Below the pieces are notes generated by a model, which was not told the DNA's origin, did no database searches, and saw only the letters and a list, made by a program, of their open reading frames with translations. A program made the translations under genes and the position numbers. Positions 52,711-61,729 of a DNA stretch of 64,000 nt are shown piece after piece. Numbering within the stretch: position 1 is the first letter of the stretch; every line of letters begins with the position of its first letter. The stretch is from an uncultured Bacteroidales bacterium (GTDB lineage Bacteria > Bacteroidota > Bacteroidia > Bacteroidales > F082): positions 1-64,000 of the forward strand of contig OMYA01000002.1 of NCBI GenBank assembly GCA_900315175.1, written 5' to 3'.

Positions 52711-53448
52711 TTAGCATTGCATACCGCCGCAGCAGTTAATCACCTGACCGGTGACATAACTGGAGAGGTCTGATGCCAGGAACAACGCCACGTTGGCGAC
52801 GTCTTCCGGTGTACCGCCTCTTCTCAACGGAATTTTTGCCGCCCATTCTTTTCTAACTTCTTCAGGAAGAGCCTTGGTCATGTCGCTCTCAATGTAACCT
52901 GGAGCAATGCAGTTGGCACGGATGCCACGGCTGCCCATCTCCTTAGCCACTGACTTGGCGAGACCAATCAAACCTGCCTTTGATGCCGAATAGTTAGCCT
53001 GACCTGCATTGCCGCTTACGCCAACGACGCTTGCCATGTTGATGATGCTTCCACCCTTCTGTCTTGCCATAGTAGGCAACACAGCATGGATGTAGTTGAA
53101 TGCTGACTTCAGGTTCACTGTGAGAACTGCATCCCACTGAGCCTCTGTCATACGAAGCATCAAGCCATCCTTGGTGATACCGGCATTGTTGACGAGGATG
53201 TCAACGCGACCGAAATCTGCCACAATCTGGTTGACAGTCTTTTCAACGTCAGCAAAATCTGCTGCGTTTGACACGTAACCCTTCACTGTTGTGCCGAGCT
53301 CGCTAAGTTCAGCAACAGTTGCATTAATATTATCTTCATTGATATCGGTAATCGCGATGTTGCAGCCTTCCATGGCGTAACGTTTGGCAATTGCCTTGCC
53401 GATACCGCGGGCGGCACCGGTGATGATTGCTACTCTATTCTTTAACAT
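52711..53448 (-). CDS. fabG: 3-oxoacyl-ACP reductase FabG
   Basis: 245 residues from the ATG at 53448 (an upstream TTG at 53466 is less likely). Short-chain dehydrogenase with GAARGIG cofactor motif, NNAG, catalytic Ser/Tyr/Lys in MASVVGVSG and YSASKAG. Reduces 3-oxoacyl-ACP with NADPH. Last gene of the fab-etf-acd operon; overlaps the end of the acd gene by 14 bases. Confidence 0.92.
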   Translation of the reverse strand: MLKNRVAIITGAARGIGKAIAKRYAMEGCNIAITDINEDNINATVAELSELGTTVKGYVSNAADFADVEKTVNQIVADFGRVDILVNNAGITKDGLMLRMTEAQWDAVLTVNLKSAFNYIHAVLPTMARQKGGSIINMASVVGVSGNAGQANYSASKAGLIGLAKSVAKEMGSRGIRANCIAPGYIESDMTKALPEEVRKEWAAKIPLRRGGTPEDVANVALFLASDLSSYVTGQVINCCGGMQC

Positions 53449-55015
53449 ATTCGTAAGTTTTTGCAATTTCTCCTTGACCTAATTTGATGATGTTTTCGCA
53501 TGATTTCCTGAAATCAGCGCAGCGGGTGGTGTCCTGAAGCATCAGGTAACCCATGATGATGAAACCAACTGCTTCCACTAAATGTCTGTGGTGGGTCTCT
53601 TTATTGCCCGAAAGGTCAAAAATTTCTTTATATTTCTCTGTCATGGCACGAAGCTTGTCGCGTAATGGCAACAATTCCTCAGCAAATTCAAAGTTGTCCA
53701 AATCAGCGATATACTTGAGATAAGCGCCGTTTCCGAGGAAACGTGCAGCTGCCACGACCTGAAGCTGTGATGTGCCTTCATAGATGGTCAAAATACGTGC
53801 GTCACGATACAAACGCTCGCATTTATATTCCTTCATAAAGCCTGAACCGCCATGAATCTGGATGTCATCGTAAGCTATCTGGTTTGCCCATTCGCTTGCG
53901 AACATCTTCAGCACTGGTGTCAGCATGTCGGCAATCTTCTTGTTTGTCTCGACGTAACGTGCTGTCTCATAAAGCAATGAGCGAGCTGCATCAGTCTTGG
54001 CGCGCATCAGATCGAGAATGTCCTGAACTGCGACAAACTCTTTAATCTTCTTGCCGAACTGTTCACGCTGGTCGGCGTATTCTTCAGCATCGCGAACTGC
54101 CGCCTCTGCGAGTCCGACAGACTGAGCGCCAACGCCCAAACGTGCGCCATTCATCAACGACATGACGTATTTGATAAGACCCATCTTGCGGTCGCCGACG
54201 AGTTTTGCAGGAGCGTTGTTAAACACCAACTCCGCTGTCGGTGAGCCGTGGATACCCATCTTATTCTCAATTCTTCTCACTGTCACAGCCTTCTCTTTTC
54301 TGTCGTAAACGAAAAGTGAAAGACCACGGCCGTCGGTGCTGCCCTCTTCCGAACGGGCAAGCACTAACTTGATGTCAGCGTCACCATTGGTGATGAAACG
54401 CTTCACACCATTGAGTCTCCAGCAGTTAGCCTTCTCATCGAAAGTGGCTTTCAGCTGCACTGACTGAAGGTCTGAACCTGCGTCAGGCTCTGTGAGGTCC
54501 ATAGAACAAGTGTCGCCTTTGTAGATACGTGGCAGATATTCGTCTTTGATGGCATCGTCAGCAAATTTCAAGATTGTCTCTGCACAGTCCTGCAAGCCCC
54601 AAATGTTTGCGAAGCCGGCATCAGCGCGAGAAACCATCTCAGCCGCCATCACGTAAGGCACGTATGAGAAGTTAAGTCCGTTGTATTTACGTGGCAATGC
54701 CATTCCGTAAAGACCTGCATCACGCATAGCCTCGTGGTTCTGCTGTGTGCCCTTTGCGTAAACGATAGCGTTGTCAACGATTTTCGGACCTTCAATATCA
54801 ACTGCCTCTGCATTCGGATCAAGAACATCACCGCAAAGCTCACCGACGATATCCAAAACCTTGTCGTAGTTGTCGATAGCGTCTTCCACGTTCTTTGGTG
54901 CCAGTTCGTCGTTCTCTGCATCCACGAAGTCATTTTCCTTCATGCGGACAATCTCCTCCATCTTAGGATGGTTCAGATAGAAAGCGAGGCTTTTATTATC
55001 TTGATAAAAGTTCAT
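53435..55015 (-). CDS. acyl-CoA (or acyl-ACP) dehydrogenase, ETF-linked
   Basis: 526 residues, longer than the usual ~380. A helical N-terminal extension (~1-85), then the dehydrogenase fold: MDLTEPDAGSDL, FITNGDAD, the flavin-site GGSGFMKEY region and the catalytic base Glu413 in IYEGTSQLQ. A C-terminal helical domain (~430-526) follows. The enzyme is FAD-dependent and pairs with EtfAB. It lies between etfA and fabG in a fatty-acid operon with no FabI/FabK, so it may reduce enoyl-ACP. It could equally be the butyryl-CoA dehydrogenase of the butyrate pathway, using crotonyl-CoA from AbfD. Sequence alone does not decide. Confidence 0.9.
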   Translation of the reverse strand: MNFYQDNKSLAFYLNHPKMEEIVRMKENDFVDAENDELAPKNVEDAIDNYDKVLDIVGELCGDVLDPNAEAVDIEGPKIVDNAIVYAKGTQQNHEAMRDAGLYGMALPRKYNGLNFSYVPYVMAAEMVSRADAGFANIWGLQDCAETILKFADDAIKDEYLPRIYKGDTCSMDLTEPDAGSDLQSVQLKATFDEKANCWRLNGVKRFITNGDADIKLVLARSEEGSTDGRGLSLFVYDRKEKAVTVRRIENKMGIHGSPTAELVFNNAPAKLVGDRKMGLIKYVMSLMNGARLGVGAQSVGLAEAAVRDAEEYADQREQFGKKIKEFVAVQDILDLMRAKTDAARSLLYETARYVETNKKIADMLTPVLKMFASEWANQIAYDDIQIHGGSGFMKEYKCERLYRDARILTIYEGTSQLQVVAAARFLGNGAYLKYIADLDNFEFAEELLPLRDKLRAMTEKYKEIFDLSGNKETHHRHLVEAVGFIIMGYLMLQDTTRCADFRKSCENIIKLGQGEIAKTYEYVKE

Positions 55016-56010
55016 TATTTCTTACTATTTGATTTACAATATTTTATCATCTTCGACACAACATCTGCGGCATCACCTGTGATGACGTAGTCTGCGATAG
55101 AGTTGATTGGTGCGTGCGGGTCGGTGTTGATAGAGATTATCAATGCTGACTGCTCCATACCTGAACGATGCTGCACCGCACCCGAGATACCGCAAGCGAT
55201 ATAAACTTTCGGACGCACTGTGACACCTGTCTGACCAACCTGACGTTCCGGCTCTGCGAAACCAGCGTCGACAGCAGCACGTGTGGCACCAACCTCGCCT
55301 CCGAGAAGGTCTGCAAGCTCATGCAAAAGTTTGAAATTCTCTTTGCAACCCATGCCGTAACCGCCTGAAACGATGATCGGAGCACCTTTGATGTCGATTT
55401 TCTTCTCCTCAAGCTTACGCTCAATGATTTTCACTACAAAATCAGCCTCATTCAAAAATTCAGATGCGTTGAGCTTCACAACAGATGTGTTCTTCTGTTT
55501 CTCAAACACTTCCACCTTCATAACGCCTTCACGCACTGTAGCCATCTGTGGACGCACGTCCGGGCAGATGATAGTAGCGATGATGTTACCGCCGAAAGCA
55601 GGACGAATCTGCATCAAATTGCCGTTCTCGTCGATGTCGAGGGCTGTACAGTCTGCTGTGAGACCGCAACGAAGATATGACGCCACTCTTGGACCGAGGT
55701 CACGACCGACAGGAGTCGCTCCGAAAAGCACTGAATACGGTTTCTCGCGCTCGATGAGCTTAGTCATCACACTGAAATGTGGCAACGTCTGATAAAACGA
55801 CAGACGTGAATCTTCAAGGCAGAAAACAGTGTTAACACCGTGTGTAAACAACTCGTTCTCAATACCTTTGAGATTGTTGCCGATGACAGCGGCATCAACG
55901 TTAACGTTGAGTCGGTCGGCGAGATGACGAGCCTTTGAACAGAGTTCCAAGCTCACATCAGCGATCTTGCCGTCGTCTTTTACTTCACAATAAACAATAA
56001 TGTTATTCAT
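55015..56010 (-). CDS. etfA: electron transfer flavoprotein alpha subunit
   Basis: 331 residues. N-terminal nucleotide-binding-like domain; C-terminal FAD domain with IACGISGAVQHRSGM and INTDPHAPINSIADYVI. It forms the EtfAB heterodimer that exchanges electrons with the acyl-CoA dehydrogenase; such pairs can bifurcate electrons from NADH to ferredoxin and enoyl-CoA. The overlaps at both ends (one base each with acpP and acd) show tight coupling. EtfA and EtfB are separated by acpP, which is unusual. Confidence 0.93.
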   Translation of the reverse strand: MNNIIVYCEVKDDGKIADVSLELCSKARHLADRLNVNVDAAVIGNNLKGIENELFTHGVNTVFCLEDSRLSFYQTLPHFSVMTKLIEREKPYSVLFGATPVGRDLGPRVASYLRCGLTADCTALDIDENGNLMQIRPAFGGNIIATIICPDVRPQMATVREGVMKVEVFEKQKNTSVVKLNASEFLNEADFVVKIIERKLEEKKIDIKGAPIIVSGGYGMGCKENFKLLHELADLLGGEVGATRAAVDAGFAEPERQVGQTGVTVRPKVYIACGISGAVQHRSGMEQSALIISINTDPHAPINSIADYVITGDAADVVSKMIKYCKSNSKK

Positions 56011-56246
56011 TATTTTGCCTTGATTTCTTCAACAACTTTGATTGCATCGCCCACTGTGACGATTTTTTCTGTCATGTTATCCGGAATGGTGATTTCAAAC
56101 TCACGCTCAATGTCCATGATAAGCTCGACGATATCCAATGAGTCAGCGCCTAATGTTGTGACAAAGCCCGCGTCTTCTGTAACCTGTGATGGATCGCAAT
56201 TCAGTTTGTTAACGATGATTTCAGTGATTTTTTCTTTTGTATTCAT
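56010..56246 (-). CDS. acpP: acyl carrier protein
   Basis: 78 residues. The phosphopantetheine Ser is in GADSLDIVEL (Ser36). Typical acidic ACP. Its stop shares one base with the etfA start, so it is co-translated with the flavoprotein. It carries acyl chains for FabH, FabF, FabG and FabZ in this operon. Confidence 0.95.
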   Translation of the reverse strand: MNTKEKITEIIVNKLNCDPSQVTEDAGFVTTLGADSLDIVELIMDIEREFEITIPDNMTEKIVTVGDAIKVVEEIKAK

Positions 56247-56302
56247 AACTATAATTTTTTAATCTTGTTAATTTTAAATGTTAAATTTTAAATCTTTAAA
56301 TG

Positions 56303-57121
56303 TTAGAAAATGTGAGCTGCAGTGAGGTCTTCGATCAATCCTTTGATGCCTGCGTCATCGCTGCTGACTGCTATACTTTCTTTCTTTGCGAGAACAACGT
56401 TCTCAATGTTTTTTACCTTTGTTGGAGAGCCTTTCAAGCCTAATCTTTCGAAGTCAGGGTTGAGGTCATCGGCTGTCCACATTGGGATTTCGGTGTTTTT
56501 CTTCTTGATTACGAGATGAGCGTGGCGTGAGCGGCAGTCATGTGCATTGCCGTGTACTGTCACGAGAGCCGGAAGCTGTGCCTCGACGACTTCTGTACCA
56601 TGCTGGAGCACTCTCTTGAGACGAATCTTGTCGGTTGCTGCAGCGATAATCTCATCAGCGTAAGTGATTTGCGGCACGCCGAGTTTCTCTGCAGTCTGAG
56701 GTCCCACCTGTGCGGTGTCACCATCAATAGCCTGGCGTCCTGTGAAAACGATATCATAATGACCTAACTTCTTGATTGCCATCGACAAAGCGTACGATGT
56801 CGCAAGTGTATCAGAACCTGCAAAACGTTTGTCGCTGACCACGAAGCCGTTGTCTGCACCACGGTATAAAGCCTCGCGGATAATCTCGTTAGCGCGTGGA
56901 GGTCCCATGGTGATAACGGTCACTTTGACGTCGATGTTTTCTTTCTTCAAAATATCACGGCACATCAGAGCCATCTCGAGAGCCTTCATGTCATCTGGGT
57001 TGAAGATGGCAGGAAGAGCTGCACGGTTGATGGTACCGTCGGCATTCATGGCGTCCTTACCCACATTTTTGGTGTCAGGCACCTGTTTTGCCAAAACAAC
57101 GATTTGAAAATCTTTCTTCAT
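56303..57121 (-). CDS. etfB: electron transfer flavoprotein beta subunit
   Basis: 272 residues from the ATG at 57121 (upstream sequence overlaps fabZ and lacks support). ETF beta fold: VVLAKQVPDT, NPDDMKALEMAL, TGRQAIDGDTAQVGP and ALVTVHG. It binds AMP or, in bifurcating forms, the flavin and NADH. Partner of EtfA, from which it is split by acpP. Confidence 0.92.
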   Translation of the reverse strand: MKKDFQIVVLAKQVPDTKNVGKDAMNADGTINRAALPAIFNPDDMKALEMALMCRDILKKENIDVKVTVITMGPPRANEIIREALYRGADNGFVVSDKRFAGSDTLATSYALSMAIKKLGHYDIVFTGRQAIDGDTAQVGPQTAEKLGVPQITYADEIIAAATDKIRLKRVLQHGTEVVEAQLPALVTVHGNAHDCRSRHAHLVIKKKNTEIPMWTADDLNPDFERLGLKGSPTKVKNIENVVLAKKESIAVSSDDAGIKGLIEDLTAAHIF

Positions 57122-57131
57122 TATATAAAAT

Positions 57132-57557
57132 TTATTTTTCTGTTCTTGGAACGAGGGCGAATGACAGGCTTCCGCTGACACATTGTTTTCCTCCAACGCT
57201 CAATTTAGCGTCGCAGAAATAGATGTTGGCACGGTGTGCTGTCAGGACAGCTTCCACTTCCACGGTATCACCCGGAAGCACCTGATTCTTAAAACGCACG
57301 TTGTTGATGCCTGTGTAGAATGTCAATTTGCCAGGAAGGTCTTCTTTCATAAGGAGAGCGCAACTCTGGGCCATAATCTCGCAGAGGATGACACCCGGCA
57401 CCACAGGGTTGCCCGGGAAGTGTCCCTGGAGGAAAAACTCATCACCATTAACGTGATATTTCGCATGAGCGACATGCTGGTCGTCAATGTCAATCTCGTC
57501 GATGAGCAACATAGGCTCGCGGTGAGGTAAGTAGTTTTTTAATTCTTCTTTTGTCAT
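57132..57557 (-). CDS. fabZ: 3-hydroxyacyl-ACP dehydratase FabZ
   Basis: 141 residues, hot-dog fold with the active-site loop GHFPGNPVVPGV (His then Glu in ILCEIMAQ). Dehydrates 3-hydroxyacyl-ACP to trans-2-enoyl-ACP, the substrate an enoyl reductase would take. It stands alone here, whereas many Bacteroidota also have an LpxC-FabZ fusion for lipid A. Confidence 0.92.
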   Translation of the reverse strand: MTKEELKNYLPHREPMLLIDEIDIDDQHVAHAKYHVNGDEFFLQGHFPGNPVVPGVILCEIMAQSCALLMKEDLPGKLTFYTGINNVRFKNQVLPGDTVEVEAVLTAHRANIYFCDAKLSVGGKQCVSGSLSFALVPRTEK

Positions 57558-57598
57558 ATTTCTATATACTTTTCAGTTATCATCTAAATTCTAAAAGA

Positions 57599-58846
57599 CT
57601 AAAGACTAACCGGTCTCAGCGCCACGGCGCCGTTGTGTCCGCCGAATCCTAATGATTCTGACACTGCTATTGTCAGGTCAGCCTTGACAGCCTTGTTTGG
57701 CGTGTAATTCAGGTCACAAGCCGGGTCTGGCTCGTTGAGGTTGATTGTCGGAGGCACCATGCCGTCGCGAAGTGCGAGCACCGATGCGATGATTTCCACT
57801 GCGCCTGCTGCACCGAGAAGGTGGCCCATCATTGATTTTGTAGAGCTTATCATTGCTCTGCGTGCCTCTGTCTCGCCCAATGCCTTCTTCAAAGCTGCTG
57901 TCTCCGATGAGTCGTTGAGAGCTGTGCCTGTACCGTGAGCGTTGACGTAAAGTACATCTTTGCCTGCCTGATAGCCAGCCTCATCCAATGCCATCTTAAT
58001 GGCGTTTGCAGCGTATGTGCCTTCCGGATGTGGAGCTGTCACATGATGTGCGTCACAAGTGTTGCCGTATCCGCAAACCTCAGCATAGATTGTAGCTCCG
58101 CGTTTCTTTGCATGCTCATATTCTTCCATAAGCACTATGCCTGCGCCCTCAGCAATGACAAAGCCAGCACGACGTGCGTCGAATGGCAACGATGCCGCCA
58201 TCGGGTCTTCTGACTTCGACAAAGCCTTGGCATTGGCGAAACCAGCAATCGACAATCTGTTAATAGGTGCTTCTGTACCGCCAGCGATGATACCGTCAGC
58301 ATAACCGTCCTTGATGGCGCGGTAAGCCTCACCGATGGCGTTGGTGCTGGTGGCGCATGCTGTCACGACAGGGATGCAAACGCCATGAGCGTTAAATCTT
58401 ATCGCCACGTTACCTGATGCCATATTTGCTATCATGGTTGGAATCATCAATGGAGAGACCCAACGCGGACCTTCAGCCTCGAGCTTATGCATCTCACGCA
58501 TCATGGTGTCAAAACCGCCGATACCTGATCCGATGTAGACACCGAGACGATTCTCATCCCAGCCTTCCTCGTTGCCTTGCATAGCCTGTACTGCAGCTGC
58601 CATGGCATAAACCGAGAACAAGTCGTTGCGACGCACAAATGGCGTCTCAAGATTATATTCAGCCGGATTGAAGTCTTTCACCTCGCCTGCCACCTTCGAC
58701 GGAAGGTCACTTGTGTCAAATTTGGTGATTGGGGTGATGCCGCAAACACCGTTCATAATATTCTTGCGGAATGTCTCAATATTGTTGCCTACTGGTGAGA
58801 CAACACCCATTCCTGTTATAACAACTCTTCTTTTATTCATTTCCAT
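57599..58846 (-). CDS. fabF: 3-oxoacyl-ACP synthase II (FabF)
   Basis: 415 residues. Active-site Cys164 (TACATSTNA), His304 (NAHGTGT) and His342 (GHLLGAAGAVE), all intact. Elongates acyl-ACP with malonyl-ACP. Lies 12 bases after fabH. An alternative start two codons in is possible. Confidence 0.94.
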   Translation of the reverse strand: MEMNKRRVVITGMGVVSPVGNNIETFRKNIMNGVCGITPITKFDTSDLPSKVAGEVKDFNPAEYNLETPFVRRNDLFSVYAMAAAVQAMQGNEEGWDENRLGVYIGSGIGGFDTMMREMHKLEAEGPRWVSPLMIPTMIANMASGNVAIRFNAHGVCIPVVTACATSTNAIGEAYRAIKDGYADGIIAGGTEAPINRLSIAGFANAKALSKSEDPMAASLPFDARRAGFVIAEGAGIVLMEEYEHAKKRGATIYAEVCGYGNTCDAHHVTAPHPEGTYAANAIKMALDEAGYQAGKDVLYVNAHGTGTALNDSSETAALKKALGETEARRAMISSTKSMMGHLLGAAGAVEIIASVLALRDGMVPPTINLNEPDPACDLNYTPNKAVKADLTIAVSESLGFGGHNGAVALRPVSL

Positions 58847-58858
58847 TTATTTCCTTTT

Positions 58859-59806
58859 TTACCATTTCATAATCATTGCACCAGATACGAGGCCTGCGCC
58901 GAAAGCGCTGAATGCGAGTTTGTCACCTTTCTTGAGGCCGCCGGCATGTTTCACTTCGTCGAGCAAAATCGGGAGGCTCGCCGATGAGGTGTTGCCGTAT
59001 TTCTCGATGTTGGTCGGGAACTTCTCGCTCGGCTGCTTCAGCATCTGTTCAATATATTTAATAATTCTCAAGTTAGCCTGATGGATGAAATATGTGTCGA
59101 TTTCATCGGCATTCATATTTGCTTCTTTAAGCACATGCTCCAAATCGCTGACACATGTCGATGTTGCGAATCTGAACACATCTTGTCCGTGCATTACAAG
59201 AGGGAGGTTGGTTTTGCCTTTCATGTCGTAAGGGCACCATTGTAGGTCGTGCATCTCATAGAGACGGTCCCAGCCTTCAGAGGCGTTGAGGCGCGTTGCT
59301 ATGATATTGTCACCTGGTGTGAGGATCACAGCACCCGCTCCTGCTCCGAACAGCACGGCGCATGTACGGTCATGCCAGTCAAGCATGTGAGCCGGCGCCT
59401 CCGCACAAACCACGAGGACATTTTTTACCTTACCTATTTTATAATATGCTTCCGCAATGTCGCAGGCATAAATAAATCCCACGCAAGCTCCGTTAAGGTC
59501 AACACATGGACAGTGCGCTCCGATCTTGTCTTTCACTATACAGCTCAAAGCCGGTGTCACATACTCATTCACGACGTTGGCGCAAATGATGAAATCAAGA
59601 TCTTTAACATCCATCTTGGCATCTTCCAATGCCTTCAACGACGCATCGACAGCAAGGTCAAGCACATATTCATTTGAAAGGACACGACGCTCCTTAATAC
59701 CGGTACGCGTTGTAATCCATTCATCAGATGTGTCAAGAATCTCTGCGAGCATCTGATTCGTAACAACTTTTGATGGAAGAGAACTTCCTGTTCCTGAAAT
59801 TTTCAT
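58859..59806 (-). CDS. fabH: 3-oxoacyl-ACP synthase III (FabH)
   Basis: 315 residues. Catalytic Cys108 (NGACVGF), His242 (FIHQANLR) and Asn272 (YGNTSSAS) are intact. It starts chains from an acyl-CoA and malonyl-ACP. Heads the operon fabH-fabF-fabZ-etfB-acpP-etfA-acd-fabG. The substrate (acetyl-CoA, branched or butyryl-CoA) cannot be told from sequence. Confidence 0.93.
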   Translation of the reverse strand: MKISGTGSSLPSKVVTNQMLAEILDTSDEWITTRTGIKERRVLSNEYVLDLAVDASLKALEDAKMDVKDLDFIICANVVNEYVTPALSCIVKDKIGAHCPCVDLNGACVGFIYACDIAEAYYKIGKVKNVLVVCAEAPAHMLDWHDRTCAVLFGAGAGAVILTPGDNIIATRLNASEGWDRLYEMHDLQWCPYDMKGKTNLPLVMHGQDVFRFATSTCVSDLEHVLKEANMNADEIDTYFIHQANLRIIKYIEQMLKQPSEKFPTNIEKYGNTSSASLPILLDEVKHAGGLKKGDKLAFSAFGAGLVSGAMIMKW

Positions 59807-59847
59807 TTATATTTAAATTTAATGTTAATATTCGTTTTCAATCGACG

Positions 59848-59855
59848 CAAAAATA
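59848..59855 (-). promoter_or_regulatory. -7 promoter element of the fab-etf operon
   Basis: Minus-strand TATTTTTG, 42 bases before the fabH start at 59806. The seven-repeat array begins about 25 bases further upstream. Confidence 0.6.
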
Positions 59856-59879
59856 CCCCCTAAAAACCACTTGATGAAT

Positions 59880-60019
59880 TTTTGTGACCAAATTAAGGTC
59901 ATTTGTGACGAATTTCGGTTTTTTGTGACGAAATCAGCCATTTTGTGACGAAATTTCCCGATTTTGTGACGAAATTTTAATTTTGTGACGAAATTTTAAA
60001 AAAATTGTGACGAAATTTG
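59880..60019. repeat. seven direct repeats TTTTGTGACGAAATT at ~20.5 bp spacing, operator-like
   Basis: GTGAC occurs at 59884, 59905, 59925, 59945, 59966, 59985 and 60007: spacings 21, 20, 20, 21, 19, 22 bases, two DNA turns. The consensus TTTTGTGACGAAATT is best kept in copies 3-6; copy 1 has a changed right half. The array fills the space between the -7 elements of the divergent fab operon and the LytTR gene, and copy 7 touches the -33 element of the latter. The phasing puts every site on one face of the DNA. LytTR regulators bind direct repeats about 21 bp apart, so the adjacent LytTR protein is the natural candidate. Confidence 0.9.
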
Positions 60020-60046
60020 TTCATATTAATATAATTTGTATCTTTG
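60016..60046 (+). promoter_or_regulatory. promoter of the LytTR regulator gene
   Basis: TTTG at 60016-60019, 19 bases, TATCTTTG at 60039-60046, then ATG at 60067. Confidence 0.75.
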
Positions 60047-60066
60047 CAGCGGAAAAATTACGCCAT

Positions 60067-60969
60067 ATGACAACGAAAAAGCTGCCACATTATCTTATAG
60101 AAAAGAACAACTTGATAGTCCAAGTGACTATTTCTGTACTCTTTGCTATTGCATTTTTAGCCGTATATATACCATTGTCTAATACCACTACAGCCTGGTT
60201 TTCATTAGAAGAGCAGAACAAATTTATTTATACGGCATTCTTTGTCATTTTATCCACCATCTTCTTGATTTTCAGCAGAGTGATGATGTATTACACCTCA
60301 AAACGACTGATTAGATTCACTCTACCTATATTTATAATATGGTGTTTGGTGGAGATAGTGCTTATAGGTTTATTCCATGCTTATATCTCATTGAGAATCA
60401 TGCACGTTCAGGAATACACGCATGCTCTTATCATTGGCAAGAGTGTCCTTATCACCTTTATCGCATTGGGATTTCCGTTTATCGTAACCGACTTGAGTTT
60501 TGCCCTTCTCGACGCTCAAAGAGTCTTGAAAATCGCCCGAAGCGTTATACAATCCAACGAAAACAACAATCAGAACACGCAAAAAAACATTTCAAGCGAG
60601 CAGATTGTGACCGACAATCCTGATATCATCAATTTCAACGACTATACCGGCGCGCTGAAATTCACTGTTAAGCTTGAGAATATCTATTATATCAAGGCGG
60701 AAGGCAACTACGTGAATGTACTATATAATAATAAAGGTGGCATCAGCTCGTTTGTGCTCCGCAACAAGATTCAGGCCATTGAAGACTCATTGGCAGGAAC
60801 GCCACTTATGCGCTGCCACCGCACATATATCGTCAACTCCAACAATATCAAGCTAATACGCAATGAAGCCGACGGATATTACATCGATTTCAACCAAACT
60901 GGACTTGAGTCGGTGCCTGTTTCTAACACTTATCGCGAAAAAATTGTAAAAAGATTCACAGAAATCTAA
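60067..60969 (+). CDS. membrane-bound LytTR-type transcriptional regulator
   Basis: 300 residues from the ATG at 60067, chosen because the -7 element lies between it and the upstream GTG at 60007. About four membrane spans in the first ~150 residues (e.g. IVQVTISVLFAIAFLAVYIP; FIALGFPFIVTDLSF), an Asn-rich linker, then a LytTR DNA-binding domain (ENIYYIKAEGNYVNVLY ... MRCHRTYIVNSNNI ... VPVSNTYREKIV). No receiver domain, so it senses a membrane or lipid signal directly. It sits next to the repeat array and the fab operon; membrane lipid state is a plausible input. Confidence 0.9.
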   Translation: MTTKKLPHYLIEKNNLIVQVTISVLFAIAFLAVYIPLSNTTTAWFSLEEQNKFIYTAFFVILSTIFLIFSRVMMYYTSKRLIRFTLPIFIIWCLVEIVLIGLFHAYISLRIMHVQEYTHALIIGKSVLITFIALGFPFIVTDLSFALLDAQRVLKIARSVIQSNENNNQNTQKNISSEQIVTDNPDIINFNDYTGALKFTVKLENIYYIKAEGNYVNVLYNNKGGISSFVLRNKIQAIEDSLAGTPLMRCHRTYIVNSNNIKLIRNEADGYYIDFNQTGLESVPVSNTYREKIVKRFTEI

Positions 60970-61011
60970 AATTTTTCAAAATTTTTGTACTAAATTTGTC
61001 AATTAATTGTT

Positions 61012-61019
61012 TATTTTTG
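61012..61019 (+). promoter_or_regulatory. -7 promoter element of the exbB-exbD-tonB operon
   Basis: TATTTTTG, 20 bases before the ATG at 61040. Confidence 0.55.
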
Positions 61020-61039
61020 TAAATGACAAATATTAGTAT

Positions 61040-61726
61040 ATGAATTTAACAAGTTTTTTATTGCAAGTACCTGTAGCTGAAGCAGTTACAGAAGCCACAG
61101 AAATTAGAATGTCGTTATGGGACATGACACTCCAGGGTGGCTGGATCATGTTAATTTTAGCAGTTTTCTCAGTAATCGCGATGTATATCTTCATCGAGAG
61201 ATTCATCACCATCAACAGGGCAGCTAAAAAAGACAACATGTTTATGGAAACCATCCGCAACTACATGGTTGACGGTAAGTTGGGCGATGCCAAGATATTG
61301 TGTCAGAGGACCTCTACCCCGCTTTCGCGAATGATTGAAAAGGGCATCTCGCGTATTGGCAAGCCATTGAACGACATACAGACAGCCATCGAAAACGTTG
61401 GTAATCTTGAAGTTAGCAATCTTGAGAAAGGCGTTGCCCTTCTCGCCATGATATCTGGTGCAGGTCCTATGCTCGGGTTCCTTGGCACCGTCATTGGTAT
61501 GATTCGCGCATTCTACGACATGTCAATGGCCGGCAACAACATCGACATCGAGCTGCTCTCGACAGGTATCTACCAAGCCATGGTGACAACCGTAGGAGGT
61601 CTCATCGTGGGTATCATCGCCTTTATTTTCTACAATATCCTTGTATCCCAGATAGACAAGGTGGTGAATCTCCTTGAGTCGAAAAGTATAGAGTTTATGG
61701 ATGTTTTGAACGAACCAGCGAAATAA
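61040..61726 (+). CDS. exbB: MotA/TolQ/ExbB-family proton channel protein
   Basis: 228 residues. Three membrane spans: ~33-55 (GWIMLILAVFSVIAMYIFIE), ~135-160 (GAGPMLGFLGTVIGMIRAFY) and ~180-205. GTVIGM and the C-terminal span match ExbB. With ExbD and the TonB-like protein it powers outer-membrane transporters. First of three tightly packed genes. Confidence 0.93.
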   Translation: MNLTSFLLQVPVAEAVTEATEIRMSLWDMTLQGGWIMLILAVFSVIAMYIFIERFITINRAAKKDNMFMETIRNYMVDGKLGDAKILCQRTSTPLSRMIEKGISRIGKPLNDIQTAIENVGNLEVSNLEKGVALLAMISGAGPMLGFLGTVIGMIRAFYDMSMAGNNIDIELLSTGIYQAMVTTVGGLIVGIIAFIFYNILVSQIDKVVNLLESKSIEFMDVLNEPAK

Positions 61727-61729
61727 GTT

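Noticed and set aside
59880..60019. CRISPR-like array
   Set aside because: Repeat core is ~15 bases and the gaps only 5-6 bases; CRISPR spacers would be ~30 bases. It fits an operator array.
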